A stretch of 64,000 nt of DNA, from contig CAMCVN010000008.1 of the NCBI GenBank assembly GCA_945881845.1, positions 1 through 64,000 of the forward strand. The letters run 5' to 3'. The notes under the pieces were generated by a model. The model saw nothing but the letters and a program-made list of their open reading frames with translations, was not told the origin of the DNA and ran no database searches. Source of the DNA: Bifidobacterium breve (GTDB taxonomy: Bacteria > Actinomycetota > Thermoleophilia > Solirubrobacterales > Solirubrobacteraceae). This document shows, one piece after another, positions 25,787-37,596 of the stretch; the stretch's first letter is position 1, and the number at the start of each line of letters is the position of its first letter. The translations under genes were made by a program, and so were the position numbers.

Positions 25787-26652
25787 ACAGCCGACCGATC
25801 AGCGGACCAATCACTGCCTTCTCGCATGCACGCCCCGGCGAAACCGACGACGCGCTCCGTCATCTGATCGGGCTGGCGCACGAGCGGGGCTTGACCGTGC
25901 GGCTCGATCCTGATGAGACCGCCAAGCATCCGTCGATAGCTGCCGGGCCGGGCGTCGAATTGAATGCCGAGCTAGATCTCGACGCCGGCCTCGCAGTCGC
26001 GTTTGGCGGTGATGGGACGGTGCTGCGGGCGCTCCGGGCCTACGCCGGAACCAGCGTCCCGGTGATTGGGATCAACTTTGGCGAGATCGGATTTCTCGCA
26101 GCAATTGGGCGCGACGATCTGGCCGGCGGCCTCGACCGAGCGATCTCCGGCGAATTCGAACGGCTCACGCTGCCGGCAATCAAAGTTGACTTCAACAACG
26201 ATTCGGCGCTGGCGATCAATGACATCGCGATCACGCGGCGTGCCGGCGACCGCGTCGCGCAGCTCGCCTATGCGGTTGGGGGCGAGGAGGCTGGAAGCGT
26301 CCGCTGTGACGGCGTTGTAGTCGCGACGGCGGCCGGGTCGACCGGTTACAACCTCGCCAACGGAGGGCCGGTGATGGCTTGGGGCGTGGAGGGCTACGTC
26401 GTCTCATTTATTGCGCCACACTCTTTGACCGCGAGGGCGCTCGTGATCGCTCCCGAGGACGAACTCACGATCGACAATCGCTCGCACGACCCGGTTGAAC
26501 TTTCGGTCGACGGACGGCCGATTGCCGAGATCGCACCAGGAGGTCAGGTGACGGCGCGGTTCAGTCCCGACGCCGCCGTACTGGCGCTGCCGATCGATTC
26601 GAGCTTCTATCGACGGCTACGCGAAACATTCGGTCGTCTAGCTTCGTCCTAG
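25783..26652 (+). CDS. nadK: NAD kinase
   Basis: A 289-residue ATP-NAD kinase that makes NADP+. Motifs are FGGDGTVLRA, the NE/D site in AINDIAITRR and the Gly-rich ATAAGSTGYNLANGGP. ATG in an ATGA overlap with tlyA. The tlyA-nadK-recN order is conserved in actinobacteria and in Firmicutes. Confidence 0.95.
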   Translation: MNSRPISGPITAFSHARPGETDDALRHLIGLAHERGLTVRLDPDETAKHPSIAAGPGVELNAELDLDAGLAVAFGGDGTVLRALRAYAGTSVPVIGINFGEIGFLAAIGRDDLAGGLDRAISGEFERLTLPAIKVDFNNDSALAINDIAITRRAGDRVAQLAYAVGGEEAGSVRCDGVVVATAAGSTGYNLANGGPVMAWGVEGYVVSFIAPHSLTARALVIAPEDELTIDNRSHDPVELSVDGRPIAEIAPGGQVTARFSPDAAVLALPIDSSFYRRLRETFGRLASS

Positions 26653-26746
26653 CTAGGTAACGACGCTCGGCTATTCGCGCTCAGAAGCGTCACAGCAGCC
26701 GCAACGTCAGGCCCAATCCGTCCCCGCGCGCTGCTAAACCGGAGCA

Positions 26747-28402
26747 GTGCTGCACGAGCTACGAGTCGAGAATCTGCTGCTGATTGAAAGCGCCGAGCTG
26801 CGGCTCGCGCCCGGTCTCAACGTGCTGACGGGCGAGACGGGCGCCGGGAAGACGGTGCTCGCTCATGCGCTCGATCTGTTGCTCGGGGGTCGACCGCGGG
26901 CGGGGATCGTCCGGCCCGGCGCGGACGAGGCGTACGTCGAAGGGGTCTTCGAACTCGGCGACGAGATGCGCGCTCAGCTCGGTGACCGAATACCGGCCGA
27001 CGCGGATGAACTCGTCTTGGCTCGCCGCGTCGCGGCCGAGGGGCGCACGAAGGCAACGATCAACGGTCGCTCCGCGAGCGTCGGCGATCTGCGCGACGTC
27101 GCGGCAACGATGCTCGTCTTCTACGGACAGCACGAACATCGCAAGCTGACAGTCGCTTCGGCGCAGCTTGACATCCTCGATGGCTTCTGTGGCCCGGAGC
27201 AACTGCAGCGGCGCGCCGAGATGGCCGAGGCGCATTCACGGGTAGTGGATTGCGAACAGCGCCTGGAGCAGCTAAAGGCATTGGACGGGGCCCGTGAACG
27301 AGAGCTCGACTTGCTGCAGTTCGAGCTGGCCGAAATCGACGAGGCGGCCCCAAGCGAAAGCGAACAAGAGCAGCTGCTTGCGCTGCGCGGCAAGCTCGCC
27401 CACGTCGAAGGACTCCGCAGCGCCGCATACGCCGCCTGCGAGGCACTGGCGCCGGAGGACGGCGAGGGAGTCAACTCGAGCCTTGCAGCAGCCGGCGCCG
27501 GTCTCGACGCTGTTGGCGGCATTGACGAGCAGCTCGATCCGCTCACTGCGCGTTGGCAGTCGCTCGCGATTGAGGCCGATGACCTCACCGCCGAGCTGCG
27601 GCGCTACTGCGAATCGCTCGGCGTTGAACCAGGTCTGCTCGAAGCGACCGAAGAGCGGCTCGCACTGCTCGATCGCCTCTCGCGTAAACACGGCGGCTCG
27701 CTCGCTGCAGTCCTTGCCTACGCAGACGATTCGCGCCAGCGACTGGCGCTCCTGACCGACGCTGAAGCCTCGTTGGAGTCGGCGACGGCGGAGCTCGCTG
27801 AGGCGAGCGCCGCTAGCTCAGCGGTTGCCGCCGCGCTACACAAAGCGCGTGGCGCTGCCGCACCGAAGTTGGCCAAGCAGGTCTGCCAGAGGCTCGATGA
27901 ACTGGCGATGGTCGGAGCCAGCTTCGCCGTTGAGCTCAGCGCCCGCGACCGCGGCCCGAGCGGCGCCGATGCGGTCGACTTCATGATCGCAACCAACGCC
28001 GGTGTTGCGGCCGGGCCGCTGCGCGAGATTGCCTCCGGCGGCGAACTCTCGCGCGTGATGTTGGCGCTGCTCGGCGTCGCCAACGACGGGTCGGTGACGA
28101 CGCTCGTCTTCGATGAGATCGATGCTGGCGTCGGTGGAAAGACGGCCCGCGTAGTCGGTGAGCGGCTTCGCGCTCTCGCATCCGATCGTCAGGTTCTTTG
28201 TATTACCCACCTGCCACAGATCGCCTCGCTCGCCGACCGTCATTTCTCGATCGAGAAGGATTCGGCGACCGATCCGGTCTTGACAACGGTCACAGAACTG
28301 CGCGAACCGGAGGTCGTCGGCGAGCTGGTGCGGATGCTTGGAGCCGACGAGGACGACAGCGCGGCGCTGCGTCACGCGCGCGAACTCCGCAGCGCCGCCT
28401 AG
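26747..28402 (+). CDS. recN: DNA repair protein RecN
   Basis: A 551-residue SMC-like ATPase acting early in double-strand break repair. Walker A is GETGAGKT (residues about 28-35), a central coiled coil spans roughly 150-400, and the C-terminal half has the ABC signature ASGGELSRVMLAL, the Walker B FDEIDAGVGG and the CITHLPQIAS His switch. GTG start. The 94-base gap before it shows no clear terminator. Confidence 0.96.
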   Translation: MLHELRVENLLLIESAELRLAPGLNVLTGETGAGKTVLAHALDLLLGGRPRAGIVRPGADEAYVEGVFELGDEMRAQLGDRIPADADELVLARRVAAEGRTKATINGRSASVGDLRDVAATMLVFYGQHEHRKLTVASAQLDILDGFCGPEQLQRRAEMAEAHSRVVDCEQRLEQLKALDGARERELDLLQFELAEIDEAAPSESEQEQLLALRGKLAHVEGLRSAAYAACEALAPEDGEGVNSSLAAAGAGLDAVGGIDEQLDPLTARWQSLAIEADDLTAELRRYCESLGVEPGLLEATEERLALLDRLSRKHGGSLAAVLAYADDSRQRLALLTDAEASLESATAELAEASAASSAVAAALHKARGAAAPKLAKQVCQRLDELAMVGASFAVELSARDRGPSGADAVDFMIATNAGVAAGPLREIASGGELSRVMLALLGVANDGSVTTLVFDEIDAGVGGKTARVVGERLRALASDRQVLCITHLPQIASLADRHFSIEKDSATDPVLTTVTELREPEVVGELVRMLGADEDDSAALRHARELRSAA

Positions 28403-28438
28403 CCCTAACAGGTGCTCTAGGCCTAAACTCGCGGAGCG

Positions 28439-29596
28439 ATGACACTCCCAGCACAGACGACCCCGAGTGGAACGATCCGAGGACCGGTCCGTTGTGGGCG
28501 AAAGACGAAGAAGCTGGTTTCGAGGCTGCGCGCGGGTGAGGTTGCGCTGATCGATCACGATGATCTCGACCGCGTCTCGGCCGAGGATCTGATCGCGGCG
28601 CAGGCCGTCGCGGTGCTCAACTGCCGTGGTTCGCGCTCCGAGGAGTATCCGAACATGGGGCCGCTACTGCTGATCGAGGCCGGGATCACATTGATCGATC
28701 TCCCCGATGACCGGCTCTTCGAGCTCTGCCGCGACGGTGACCCGCTTGAATTGCGCGGCGGCGAGGTCTGGCGCTCCGGAGAGATGCTCGCCGCAGGAAC
28801 TCTGCAGATGCCGGAGCTCGTTCGCGCTGACAACGAGCAGCGTCGGCGCGAGATTGGAGGCGCGCTCGAAGCTTTCGCGCGCAACACGGTCGAGCACATG
28901 GTTGAGGAGCAGGATCTTCTCTCCGGCAAGATCGACCTTCCGCGCTTCGATACTGATTTTCGCGATAGGCCGGCCTTGATCGTCGTCCGTGGCGTCGATC
29001 ATCAAGCCGACCTCCAGGCGCTTCGCCCCTACATCCGTGACACGCGCCCGGTCCTCGTTGGCGTCGACGGCGGCGCCAACGCAATCATCGAGGAGGGCTT
29101 CAAGCCCGACATGATCGTCGGTGACATGGACTCGGCTTCCGACGCGACGCTGCGCAGCGGCGCTGAACTAGTCGTCCACGCTTACCCTGATGGACGAGCG
29201 CCGGGCCGCGAACTCCTCGCCAGTCTCGCTCTCGACCACAAAGTTGTCCCGGCCCCAGGCACCAGCCAGGACGTCGCGATGCTGATCGCCGGTGAGAAAG
29301 GGGCCTCGCTGATCGTTTCGGTTGGGTCGCAGTTCAACCTCGTCGAGTTCCTGGACAAGAACCGTCGTGGCATGTCGTCAACCTTCCTCACTCGCCTGCG
29401 ACTAGGAGAGAAGATCGTTGACGCCAAGGGAGTGAGCCGGCTCTACCGCCCGTCGCCGGGTCTATCTCCGGCCGTGATTGTGCTCGCCGCTGGGCTTCTA
29501 GCTTTCGTCATCGTGATCCTCGTGACGCCAGCTCTGCGTGAGGTAGTCGATCTCTTCTGGCTCAAGCTGCGCGTGCTGCTCGGCGGGAACGTCTAG
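28439..29596 (+). CDS. steA: SteA-like cell-division protein (thiamine pyrophosphokinase-like fold)
   Basis: A 385-residue protein matching SteA (mycobacterial Rv1697). The body resembles thiamine pyrophosphokinase (VGVDGGANAIIEEG, DMIVGDMDS), and a C-terminal membrane helix (about 341-363, PAVIVLAAGLLAFVIV) anchors it. In Corynebacterium SteA pairs with SteB at the septum and is needed for normal peptidoglycan cleavage and division. The partner follows nine bases downstream. A TAAACT hexamer ends nine bases before the ATG. Confidence 0.88.
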   Translation: MTLPAQTTPSGTIRGPVRCGRKTKKLVSRLRAGEVALIDHDDLDRVSAEDLIAAQAVAVLNCRGSRSEEYPNMGPLLLIEAGITLIDLPDDRLFELCRDGDPLELRGGEVWRSGEMLAAGTLQMPELVRADNEQRRREIGGALEAFARNTVEHMVEEQDLLSGKIDLPRFDTDFRDRPALIVVRGVDHQADLQALRPYIRDTRPVLVGVDGGANAIIEEGFKPDMIVGDMDSASDATLRSGAELVVHAYPDGRAPGRELLASLALDHKVVPAPGTSQDVAMLIAGEKGASLIVSVGSQFNLVEFLDKNRRGMSSTFLTRLRLGEKIVDAKGVSRLYRPSPGLSPAVIVLAAGLLAFVIVILVTPALREVVDLFWLKLRVLLGGNV

Positions 29597-29605
29597 GGTC
29601 GCGGC

Positions 29606-30469
29606 GTGTTCGATTTCCGCTATCACGCCGTCTCACTGGCGGCCGTACTGGTTGCGCTGGCGGTCGGCGTTCTACTCGGCGTTGCGATTGGCGACGCGGG
29701 CCTTGTCTCCTCGGCCGAGAAGCAGGTCCGCGCGAGTCTGCGCGACGATGTGCGAGGCGCACAGGCGAAGGAGCAAGAGGCGACAGATCAACTGCAGGCC
29801 GAGAAGCGCTACTCGCGCGCCTCGTACCCTTTCGTTGTTGCTGGGCGGCTTCAGGGCGCAAAGGTCGGGTTGCTCTTCCTCGGCGAGCCTGACGAGGAAA
29901 TCGCTGACGACGTCCGCGCGGCGCTGGAGGCGACGGGAGGCGAGCTGACCGGCACCTTGGCGCTGAGGCAGCCGCCCGATACCGCTGCGCTGGCTGCCAA
30001 CGCAGGCTCTAGTCGTTACTCGCAGCTCGACACCTCACCAGCGTTGCTTGGCTCGTTCGGGAGGACGATCGGTCGGCAGATGATCCTCGGCGGTCAGCTG
30101 CTGAGGGGTGAGGCCGACGCGCTCTTCACGACCCGCGCCGGTGGTCTCGGTCCGTTCGACGCCGTAGTCGTTGTGCGGGTGCCGCGCGTGCTCAATGCAG
30201 AAGAGGCCGCCAATACGAACTTGCTCGAGGACGGACTGATGGCGGGCCTCACGAAGACGCGCAGCCCGATCGTTGGTGTTGAGACGACGGCGACGACTCC
30301 GAGCCAAGTCGCTTGGTACCGCTCGCATGGGCTCTCAAGCGTTGACAACGTTGACGAGACCGCCGGGCATGCGGCCCTGGTGCTTGCTCTAGCTGGCGCG
30401 CAGGGCAGTTTCGGCAGCGGGCCTGACGCTGGCAGTCTGCTCCCAGGGCCAGAGCTCGCCGCCGGTTAA
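29606..30469 (+). CDS. steB: SteB / MctB-like membrane protein
   Basis: A 287-residue protein with one N-terminal membrane helix (YHAVSLAAVLVALAVGVLLG) and a coiled-coil stretch (about 32-70), the family layout of SteB/MctB (Rv1698). The family is often labelled copper transporter from work in M. tuberculosis; the single helix and the SteA neighbour favour the septal role. GTG start. Its stop is three bases from the convergent msrB stop. Confidence 0.88.
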   Translation: MFDFRYHAVSLAAVLVALAVGVLLGVAIGDAGLVSSAEKQVRASLRDDVRGAQAKEQEATDQLQAEKRYSRASYPFVVAGRLQGAKVGLLFLGEPDEEIADDVRAALEATGGELTGTLALRQPPDTAALAANAGSSRYSQLDTSPALLGSFGRTIGRQMILGGQLLRGEADALFTTRAGGLGPFDAVVVVRVPRVLNAEEAANTNLLEDGLMAGLTKTRSPIVGVETTATTPSQVAWYRSHGLSSVDNVDETAGHAALVLALAGAQGSFGSGPDAGSLLPGPELAAG

Positions 30470-30472
30470 CAG

Positions 30473-30886
30473 CTACTCGCGCTCCTCGAAATCAAGCGCG
30501 GCGGAGTTGATGCACCAACGCTGGCCGCTGGCGCCCGGTCCGTCATCGAAGACGTGGCCGAGGTGGCCTCCGCAGTTGGCACAGATCGCTTCGGTGCGGA
30601 TCATTCCGTGAGAGTTGTCGTCGACCAATGTCACTGCGCTGGAGACCACGGGGTCGGTGAAGCTCGGCCAGCCGGAGCCCGAGTCGAACTTCGTATCGGA
30701 GGCGAATAGCTCCGCATCACAGCCTTTGCAACGGAACATGCCAGCGCCCTTTTCGTCGTTGTAGGCGCCGGTGAATGCGGGTTCGGTCGCCGCTTCGCGC
30801 AGCACTGCGAATGATTCAGGGTCGAGCTTCTGGCGCCACTGGTCGTCTGTCATCTCGGCGGGTTGGGTCGGCTCTTCGCTGGTCAT
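30473..30886 (-). CDS. msrB: Peptide methionine-R-sulfoxide reductase MsrB
   Basis: 137 residues. It reduces methionine-R-sulfoxide in proteins. Two zinc CxxC pairs (CKGC, CANC), the SGSGWPSF block and the catalytic Cys in RWCINSAAL are present. ATG with AAGGAG about ten bases upstream. It stands alone on the reverse strand inside the tlyA-xerD cluster, between steB and the MraY-like gene, so it interrupts that transcript. Confidence 0.96.
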   Translation of the reverse strand: MTSEEPTQPAEMTDDQWRQKLDPESFAVLREAATEPAFTGAYNDEKGAGMFRCKGCDAELFASDTKFDSGSGWPSFTDPVVSSAVTLVDDNSHGMIRTEAICANCGGHLGHVFDDGPGASGQRWCINSAALDFEERE

Positions 30887-30964
30887 CGTGCTCTCCTTGT
30901 TCGGGCTTGCCTCAACGGTAGCGAAGCGGAGTGGCCGACGGAAAAACTCGTCCGCGACGCTATG

Positions 30965-30970
30965 TAGGTT
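30965..30970 (+). promoter_or_regulatory. -10 hexamer TAGGTT, leaderless start of MraY-like gene
   Basis: TAGGTT followed by six bases and the GTG at 30977; no Shine-Dalgarno. It lies in the divergent gap after msrB, so a new transcript into the MraY-like gene and pyrG is likely. Confidence 0.45.
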
Positions 30971-30976
30971 CCTCAG

Positions 30977-33476
<2,500 letters not shown>

Positions 33477-33487
33477 GCGCTTCAGTT

Positions 33488-34624
33488 ATGAGGCCCGCCT
33501 CGGAGCTTGAGACGCGGCGCTTGAGCGAGACGTTCGCCGCGCTCTGCGCAATCCCAAGCCCGTCGCGGTGCGAAGGTGCGGTAGCGGCATATGTTCGCAA
33601 CGAGCTCGAACAGATCGGGCTTGAGGTTGCCGAGGACGACGCGGCAGCCGCGGTAGGCGGCCAGAGCGGCAATCTGCTGGCTCGAATCGGTAACAGGGGA
33701 GGGCAGTCGGTTCTCTTCTGCGCCCATCTGGACACTGTTCCCCACGAAGGCGGCGTGCTCCCGGTGCTCGTTGACGGTGGCTGGGAGAGCGACGGCGACA
33801 CAATCCTTGGCGCCGATAACAAGGCCGCCGTCGCGGTGCTGCTGGAGCTTGCGCGCAGGACGACAATCGAAGGCGCGCCGGTTGACCTGGAGCTCTGCTT
33901 CACGGTCGCCGAGGAGCCCGGGCTGCTCGGAGCGAACGCTCTCGACATAAGCGCTCTCCGATCTGAGGTCGGTTATGTCTACGACCACGCCACGCCGATC
34001 GGCGAAATCATCGGCGCCTCACCGACGCACATTCGCTGGCGCGCCGACATCCGCGGTCGGCCGGCACACGCCGGTATCGCGCCTGAGGATGGCCGTAGCG
34101 CGATCACAGCGGCGGCGCGCGCAATAGCCGCACTGCCCGACGGCCGCATCGATCAATCAACGACCGCCAACGTGGCGCGGATTCGCGGCGGCGTCGCTGG
34201 CACCAACGTCGTGCCAGAGCACTGCCAGGTAGACGGCGAGGTTCGCTCGCTCGAGCAGGGTCGGGCTGAATTGATGACCGAAGCTGTTGCCGAGGCGTTT
34301 CAGGACGCAGCCAATCGGCCGGACTGCCAGTGCGATCTTGACCTGACGATTGAACGCTCGTTTGTCGGCTACAAACTCGACGAGGGTGAGCCCAGCGTCG
34401 TCGCCGCAAAGGCCGCACTGGAAGCCTGCGGCTACGAGCCGAAGATTGTCGCCAGTGGTGGTGGCTCCGACGCGAACGCGCTGCGCGCCAAAGGAGTTGA
34501 CTGCGTCAACCTCGCGAACGGCACGCAGAACCCTCATCAACCAAGCGAGAGGGTTGCAGTAGCTGAGCTCGAGGCGATGCTGAACGTGACATTCGCGTTG
34601 GTCGACGTATTCGGGGAGGATTAA
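33488..34624 (+). CDS. M20-family metallopeptidase (peptidase T-like)
   Basis: A 378-residue di-zinc peptidase. Metal-site and catalytic motifs are CAHLDTVPH, LGADNKAAVA, VAEEPGLLGA and the late GGSDANAL; NGTQNPHQPSE carries the last His. A dimerisation lid (about 178-285) sits between. The layout resembles PepT-type tripeptidases, but the true substrate is not readable. Starts 11 bases after pyrG and ends 3 bases before the DUF3866 gene, so all three are probably one operon; this is where mycobacteria carry a Nudix hydrolase (Rv1700). Confidence 0.82.
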   Translation: MRPASELETRRLSETFAALCAIPSPSRCEGAVAAYVRNELEQIGLEVAEDDAAAAVGGQSGNLLARIGNRGGQSVLFCAHLDTVPHEGGVLPVLVDGGWESDGDTILGADNKAAVAVLLELARRTTIEGAPVDLELCFTVAEEPGLLGANALDISALRSEVGYVYDHATPIGEIIGASPTHIRWRADIRGRPAHAGIAPEDGRSAITAAARAIAALPDGRIDQSTTANVARIRGGVAGTNVVPEHCQVDGEVRSLEQGRAELMTEAVAEAFQDAANRPDCQCDLDLTIERSFVGYKLDEGEPSVVAAKAALEACGYEPKIVASGGGSDANALRAKGVDCVNLANGTQNPHQPSERVAVAELEAMLNVTFALVDVFGED

Positions 34625-34627
34625 GAG

Positions 34628-35647
34628 ATGCTCGTGCTCCACGAAGGAGTTGTCACCGAAGTCGGTCCGCTCGCCGCAGAGCAGCAGCTCTTGGTTGACG
34701 TTCCCGGTCGCGGTCCGCGCGCAGCGACGGCCGACACGGCCCTAGTAGGTCACTGCGAAGTGGGAGACACGGTCGTCGTCAACACGCAGGCGGCCGATCT
34801 CGCACTCGGCTCGGGCGGCTTCGATGTTGTCCACGTCAACCTGACCCGTGGACTCGGCGGCGAAGGGCTCGCCGGAGCACACGTGATGAAGCTCAACTAC
34901 AGCTCGCTCCAGCACGCCGTTCTCCCGGTCGAAGATGGCAGCGACCGGCTGCCGCCGGCCAAGCCGGTTGGTGTCTGCTTCCTCCACGGCCAGCTCGCGC
35001 CGTTCGCCTGGGCTGTTGCGCAGGGGCGCGCAGGAACGAAGCTCGGTTACGTCCAAGGAAGCGGCGGGGCGCTCCCGGGAGGTCACTCACGGACCGTGAT
35101 CGAGCTACGCGAACAAGGGTTGCTCGCCGGCACGATTACGGCGGGCGCCAGTTATGGCGGAGAGGCCGAAGCGATAACTCTCGCCGGTGGGCTCGCGCAT
35201 GGGATTGGAGAACTCGGTTGGGATGCTGCTGTGGTCGCGCCAGGGCCGGGAATAATCGGCTCCGGCTCGCGGCTTGGCCACGGGGGGATGGCGGCCCTCG
35301 ACGCCGCCCACACGGCGCTTGCGCTTGGTTGCCCGGTCGTGGTTGCGCCACGAATGTCGAACGGCGACGAGCGCGACCGCCACCAAGGCTGCTCGCATCA
35401 CACGCAGACGGTGCTTGATCTGCTGCTCGCTCCGGTCAGCGTTGGCGCGCCGCGCGGCGCGGGGGACACGATCACGCGCGGCTGCGGCCACAGCGTCGTC
35501 GAACTCGATGTCGACCTCGCCGGCTATGGAGCTAGCGGGCTCCCCGGCACAACGATGGGTCGCTCGATCGACGATGACCCGCTCTTCTTTGGCGCCGCTC
35601 TGGCGGGGGGCGCCCTTCTGGCCTCGCAGCTTGACCTCGCCAGCTGA
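34628..35647 (+). CDS. DUF3866 family protein
   Basis: A 339-residue protein of unknown function that I match to DUF3866 from its overall pattern: a small beta-rich N-terminal part (MLVLHEGVVTEVGPL, TALVGHCEVGDTVVVN), then a Gly/Ala-rich globular body with VHVNLTRGLGG, HVMKLNYSSLQHAV and GPGIIGSGSRLGHGGM, and a C-terminal HSVVELDVDL. There are no membrane segments or known catalytic motifs, though the conserved GHGG and HQGCSHHTQT His/Cys cluster could bind metal. Directly after the M20 peptidase; xerD follows. Confidence 0.75.
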   Translation: MLVLHEGVVTEVGPLAAEQQLLVDVPGRGPRAATADTALVGHCEVGDTVVVNTQAADLALGSGGFDVVHVNLTRGLGGEGLAGAHVMKLNYSSLQHAVLPVEDGSDRLPPAKPVGVCFLHGQLAPFAWAVAQGRAGTKLGYVQGSGGALPGGHSRTVIELREQGLLAGTITAGASYGGEAEAITLAGGLAHGIGELGWDAAVVAPGPGIIGSGSRLGHGGMAALDAAHTALALGCPVVVAPRMSNGDERDRHQGCSHHTQTVLDLLLAPVSVGAPRGAGDTITRGCGHSVVELDVDLAGYGASGLPGTTMGRSIDDDPLFFGAALAGGALLASQLDLAS

Positions 35648-35721
35648 GGATTCCGCGCTGGGCCACGCAGCGACTGTTGCAACGGTAAGGAAGGCACCGG
35701 CCGGCGGCGAACTGCACCCCA

Positions 35722-36672
35722 ATGGCGATCACGACCGCTCCGGCGCAGCCCACCTTCCAGCATCACGTGTTGGATTTCCTTGCCTACCTTGAGCTGGAGA
35801 GAGGGCTTTCGCGCAACACGCTCGGGGCATACAGAACCGATCTGATGCAGTTCGGCCTCTACCTCGAGCAGCGTGGCTCGAACGTGCTCACGGCCGGGCA
35901 CAGCGAGCTTGCAGGCTTCCTTGATCAACTGACGCAGGGCGGGCCTGACCGCCCGCCGGTTGCCGCCGCGACGTTGCAGCGCAAGACTGCGTGCCTGCGT
36001 TCGTTCTACCGCCATCTCAGGCGTGAAGAGCTGATTCACCACGACCCGACCGCTGACCTTCGCGCGCCGCGCAAGTCCCGCCGCCTGCCGAAGGTGCTGA
36101 GCCGGGACCAAGTGATGATGTTGCTCGCCGCGCCGCAGGGGAATACTGCAGCAGCTCAGCGCGACCGAGCGCTTCTGGAGCTGATGTACGCCTGCGGTCT
36201 ACGCGCGTCGGAAGCGACAGGGTTGCTCGTTGGCGATATCGATCTTGATGAGGGCGTAATGCGCGCTCGGGGGAAAGGCTCGAAGGAGCGGCTGATCCCC
36301 GTCGGCAGCGCGGCTGTCCACGCGTTGCGGGTCTACCTCGAAGATGCGCGACCGAAGCTGGTCGGGATCGCTGATGAGGAACATCTCTTCGTCAATCAGC
36401 GCGGCGGCGCCCTAACACGCCAGGGGCTTTACAAGATTGTCCAAGGACACGCGCGCGCGGCCGGGCTGGCCGGGCTGATGAGCCCACACACGCTCCGTCA
36501 CACCTTCGCAACGCATCTGCTCGCCGGCGGCTGCGATCTGCGCGCCTTGCAGGAGATGCTCGGTCACGCCGACATCGCGACAACGCAGATTTACACGCAC
36601 CTCTCAGCCGAACGGCTTAAGGATCAGTACTTTGGCGCCCACCCGCGGGCGACTATCGGCCGCGCTCGTTAG
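35722..36672 (+). CDS. xerD: Tyrosine recombinase XerD
   Basis: A 316-residue recombinase with core-binding N-domain (about 15-110) and catalytic domain: Arg in ACGLRASEA, HTLRH, GHADI and Tyr in TQIYTHL. It is the probable partner of the xerC copy at 9835 for dimer resolution. Placement after pyrG mirrors M. tuberculosis (pyrG, Rv1700, xerD). The two Xer proteins are clearly different sequences, so this is not a recent duplication. Confidence 0.92.
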   Translation: MAITTAPAQPTFQHHVLDFLAYLELERGLSRNTLGAYRTDLMQFGLYLEQRGSNVLTAGHSELAGFLDQLTQGGPDRPPVAAATLQRKTACLRSFYRHLRREELIHHDPTADLRAPRKSRRLPKVLSRDQVMMLLAAPQGNTAAAQRDRALLELMYACGLRASEATGLLVGDIDLDEGVMRARGKGSKERLIPVGSAAVHALRVYLEDARPKLVGIADEEHLFVNQRGGALTRQGLYKIVQGHARAAGLAGLMSPHTLRHTFATHLLAGGCDLRALQEMLGHADIATTQIYTHLSAERLKDQYFGAHPRATIGRAR

Positions 36673-36700
36673 GTTCCGCGCAGACGACGGGCAACGCGCC

Positions 36701-36706
36701 TATCCT
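36701..36706 (+). promoter_or_regulatory. -10 hexamer TATCCT before mutM
   Basis: TATCCT followed by eight bases and the mutM ATG at 36715 (five bases before the in-frame GTG 36712). Transcription would begin one or two bases ahead of the ATG. No Shine-Dalgarno. Confidence 0.4.
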
Positions 36707-36714
36707 CGGCGGTG

Positions 36715-37596
36715 ATGCCAGAGCTGCCCGAAGTCGAAACGATTCGCCGCCAGCTGGCGCCCGCACTGTGCGGCAAGCGGATCGAGCAGCTTGATGTGAT
36801 CGACGCCAAGTGGGGCAGCCCGATCGCCGCCAGTGAACTGGTTGGAATAGTCGAGGGACGAGAGATTGAGCAGCTGAGCCGCCGTGGCAAGTACCTGATC
36901 TTCGATCTCGGCGATGAGTTCTACCTGATCTGCCACCTCCGAATGACAGGCAACTTTCTCTATGACGCCGAGCCGGACGTGGCATACCAGCGCGCCGTCT
37001 TCGGACTCGAAGGCGGCCACACTCTCCGATTCACCGACCCGCGCCGTTTTGGCACCGCCGAAGTAGTGATTGGAGGCGACGCCCTATACGAGTACTTCGC
37101 GGGCAGGCTCGGGATTGAGCCATTCTCAGGCGCACTTGATGGAGCGGCGCTGAAGTCGATGGCATCGGGCAAGCGGACATCGATCAAGGCCTTCTTACTC
37201 GATCAGCGCGCCGTCGCGGGGATCGGAAACATCTACGCCGATGAGGCACTCTTTCGCGCCGAGGTCCATCCACTGCGCGAGGCGGGCAGCCTTAGGCCAG
37301 CGCAATACGAACTGCTCGCGACAACGATTCAGGACGCGCTCCAAGCCGGGCTCGACGCGGGCGGCGCAACGATCGACGACTTCCGTCACGCCGACGGCCT
37401 CTACGGCAGCTTCCAAGACGAGTTCCTAGTCCACAGGCGGGCCGGCGAACCGTGCCCTCGCTGCGGTACCGAGGTGCGCAAGATGGTTGTCGCTGGGCGC
37501 GGGACCTACGTTTGCGAACGGTGTCAAACGCGCCCGCGGGGAGCTTCTAAGCGACGAGGAGCTGCTGCAGCTTCCCGCTCTGGTCAGCGGTCATGA
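36715..37596 (+). CDS. mutM: Formamidopyrimidine-DNA glycosylase MutM
   Basis: Excises oxidised purines such as 8-oxoguanine. MPELPEVET gives the N-terminal Pro2 nucleophile and Glu3; the zinc finger near the end is CPRCGTEV...YVCERCQ. About 20 low-complexity residues follow the finger, encoded in the 50 bases that overlap the convergent glutaredoxin gene. ATG 36715 is the correct start, because the mature protein needs Pro at position 2; GTG 36712 would displace it. Confidence 0.95.
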   Translation: MPELPEVETIRRQLAPALCGKRIEQLDVIDAKWGSPIAASELVGIVEGREIEQLSRRGKYLIFDLGDEFYLICHLRMTGNFLYDAEPDVAYQRAVFGLEGGHTLRFTDPRRFGTAEVVIGGDALYEYFAGRLGIEPFSGALDGAALKSMASGKRTSIKAFLLDQRAVAGIGNIYADEALFRAEVHPLREAGSLRPAQYELLATTIQDALQAGLDAGGATIDDFRHADGLYGSFQDEFLVHRRAGEPCPRCGTEVRKMVVAGRGTYVCERCQTRPRGASKRRGAAAASRSGQRS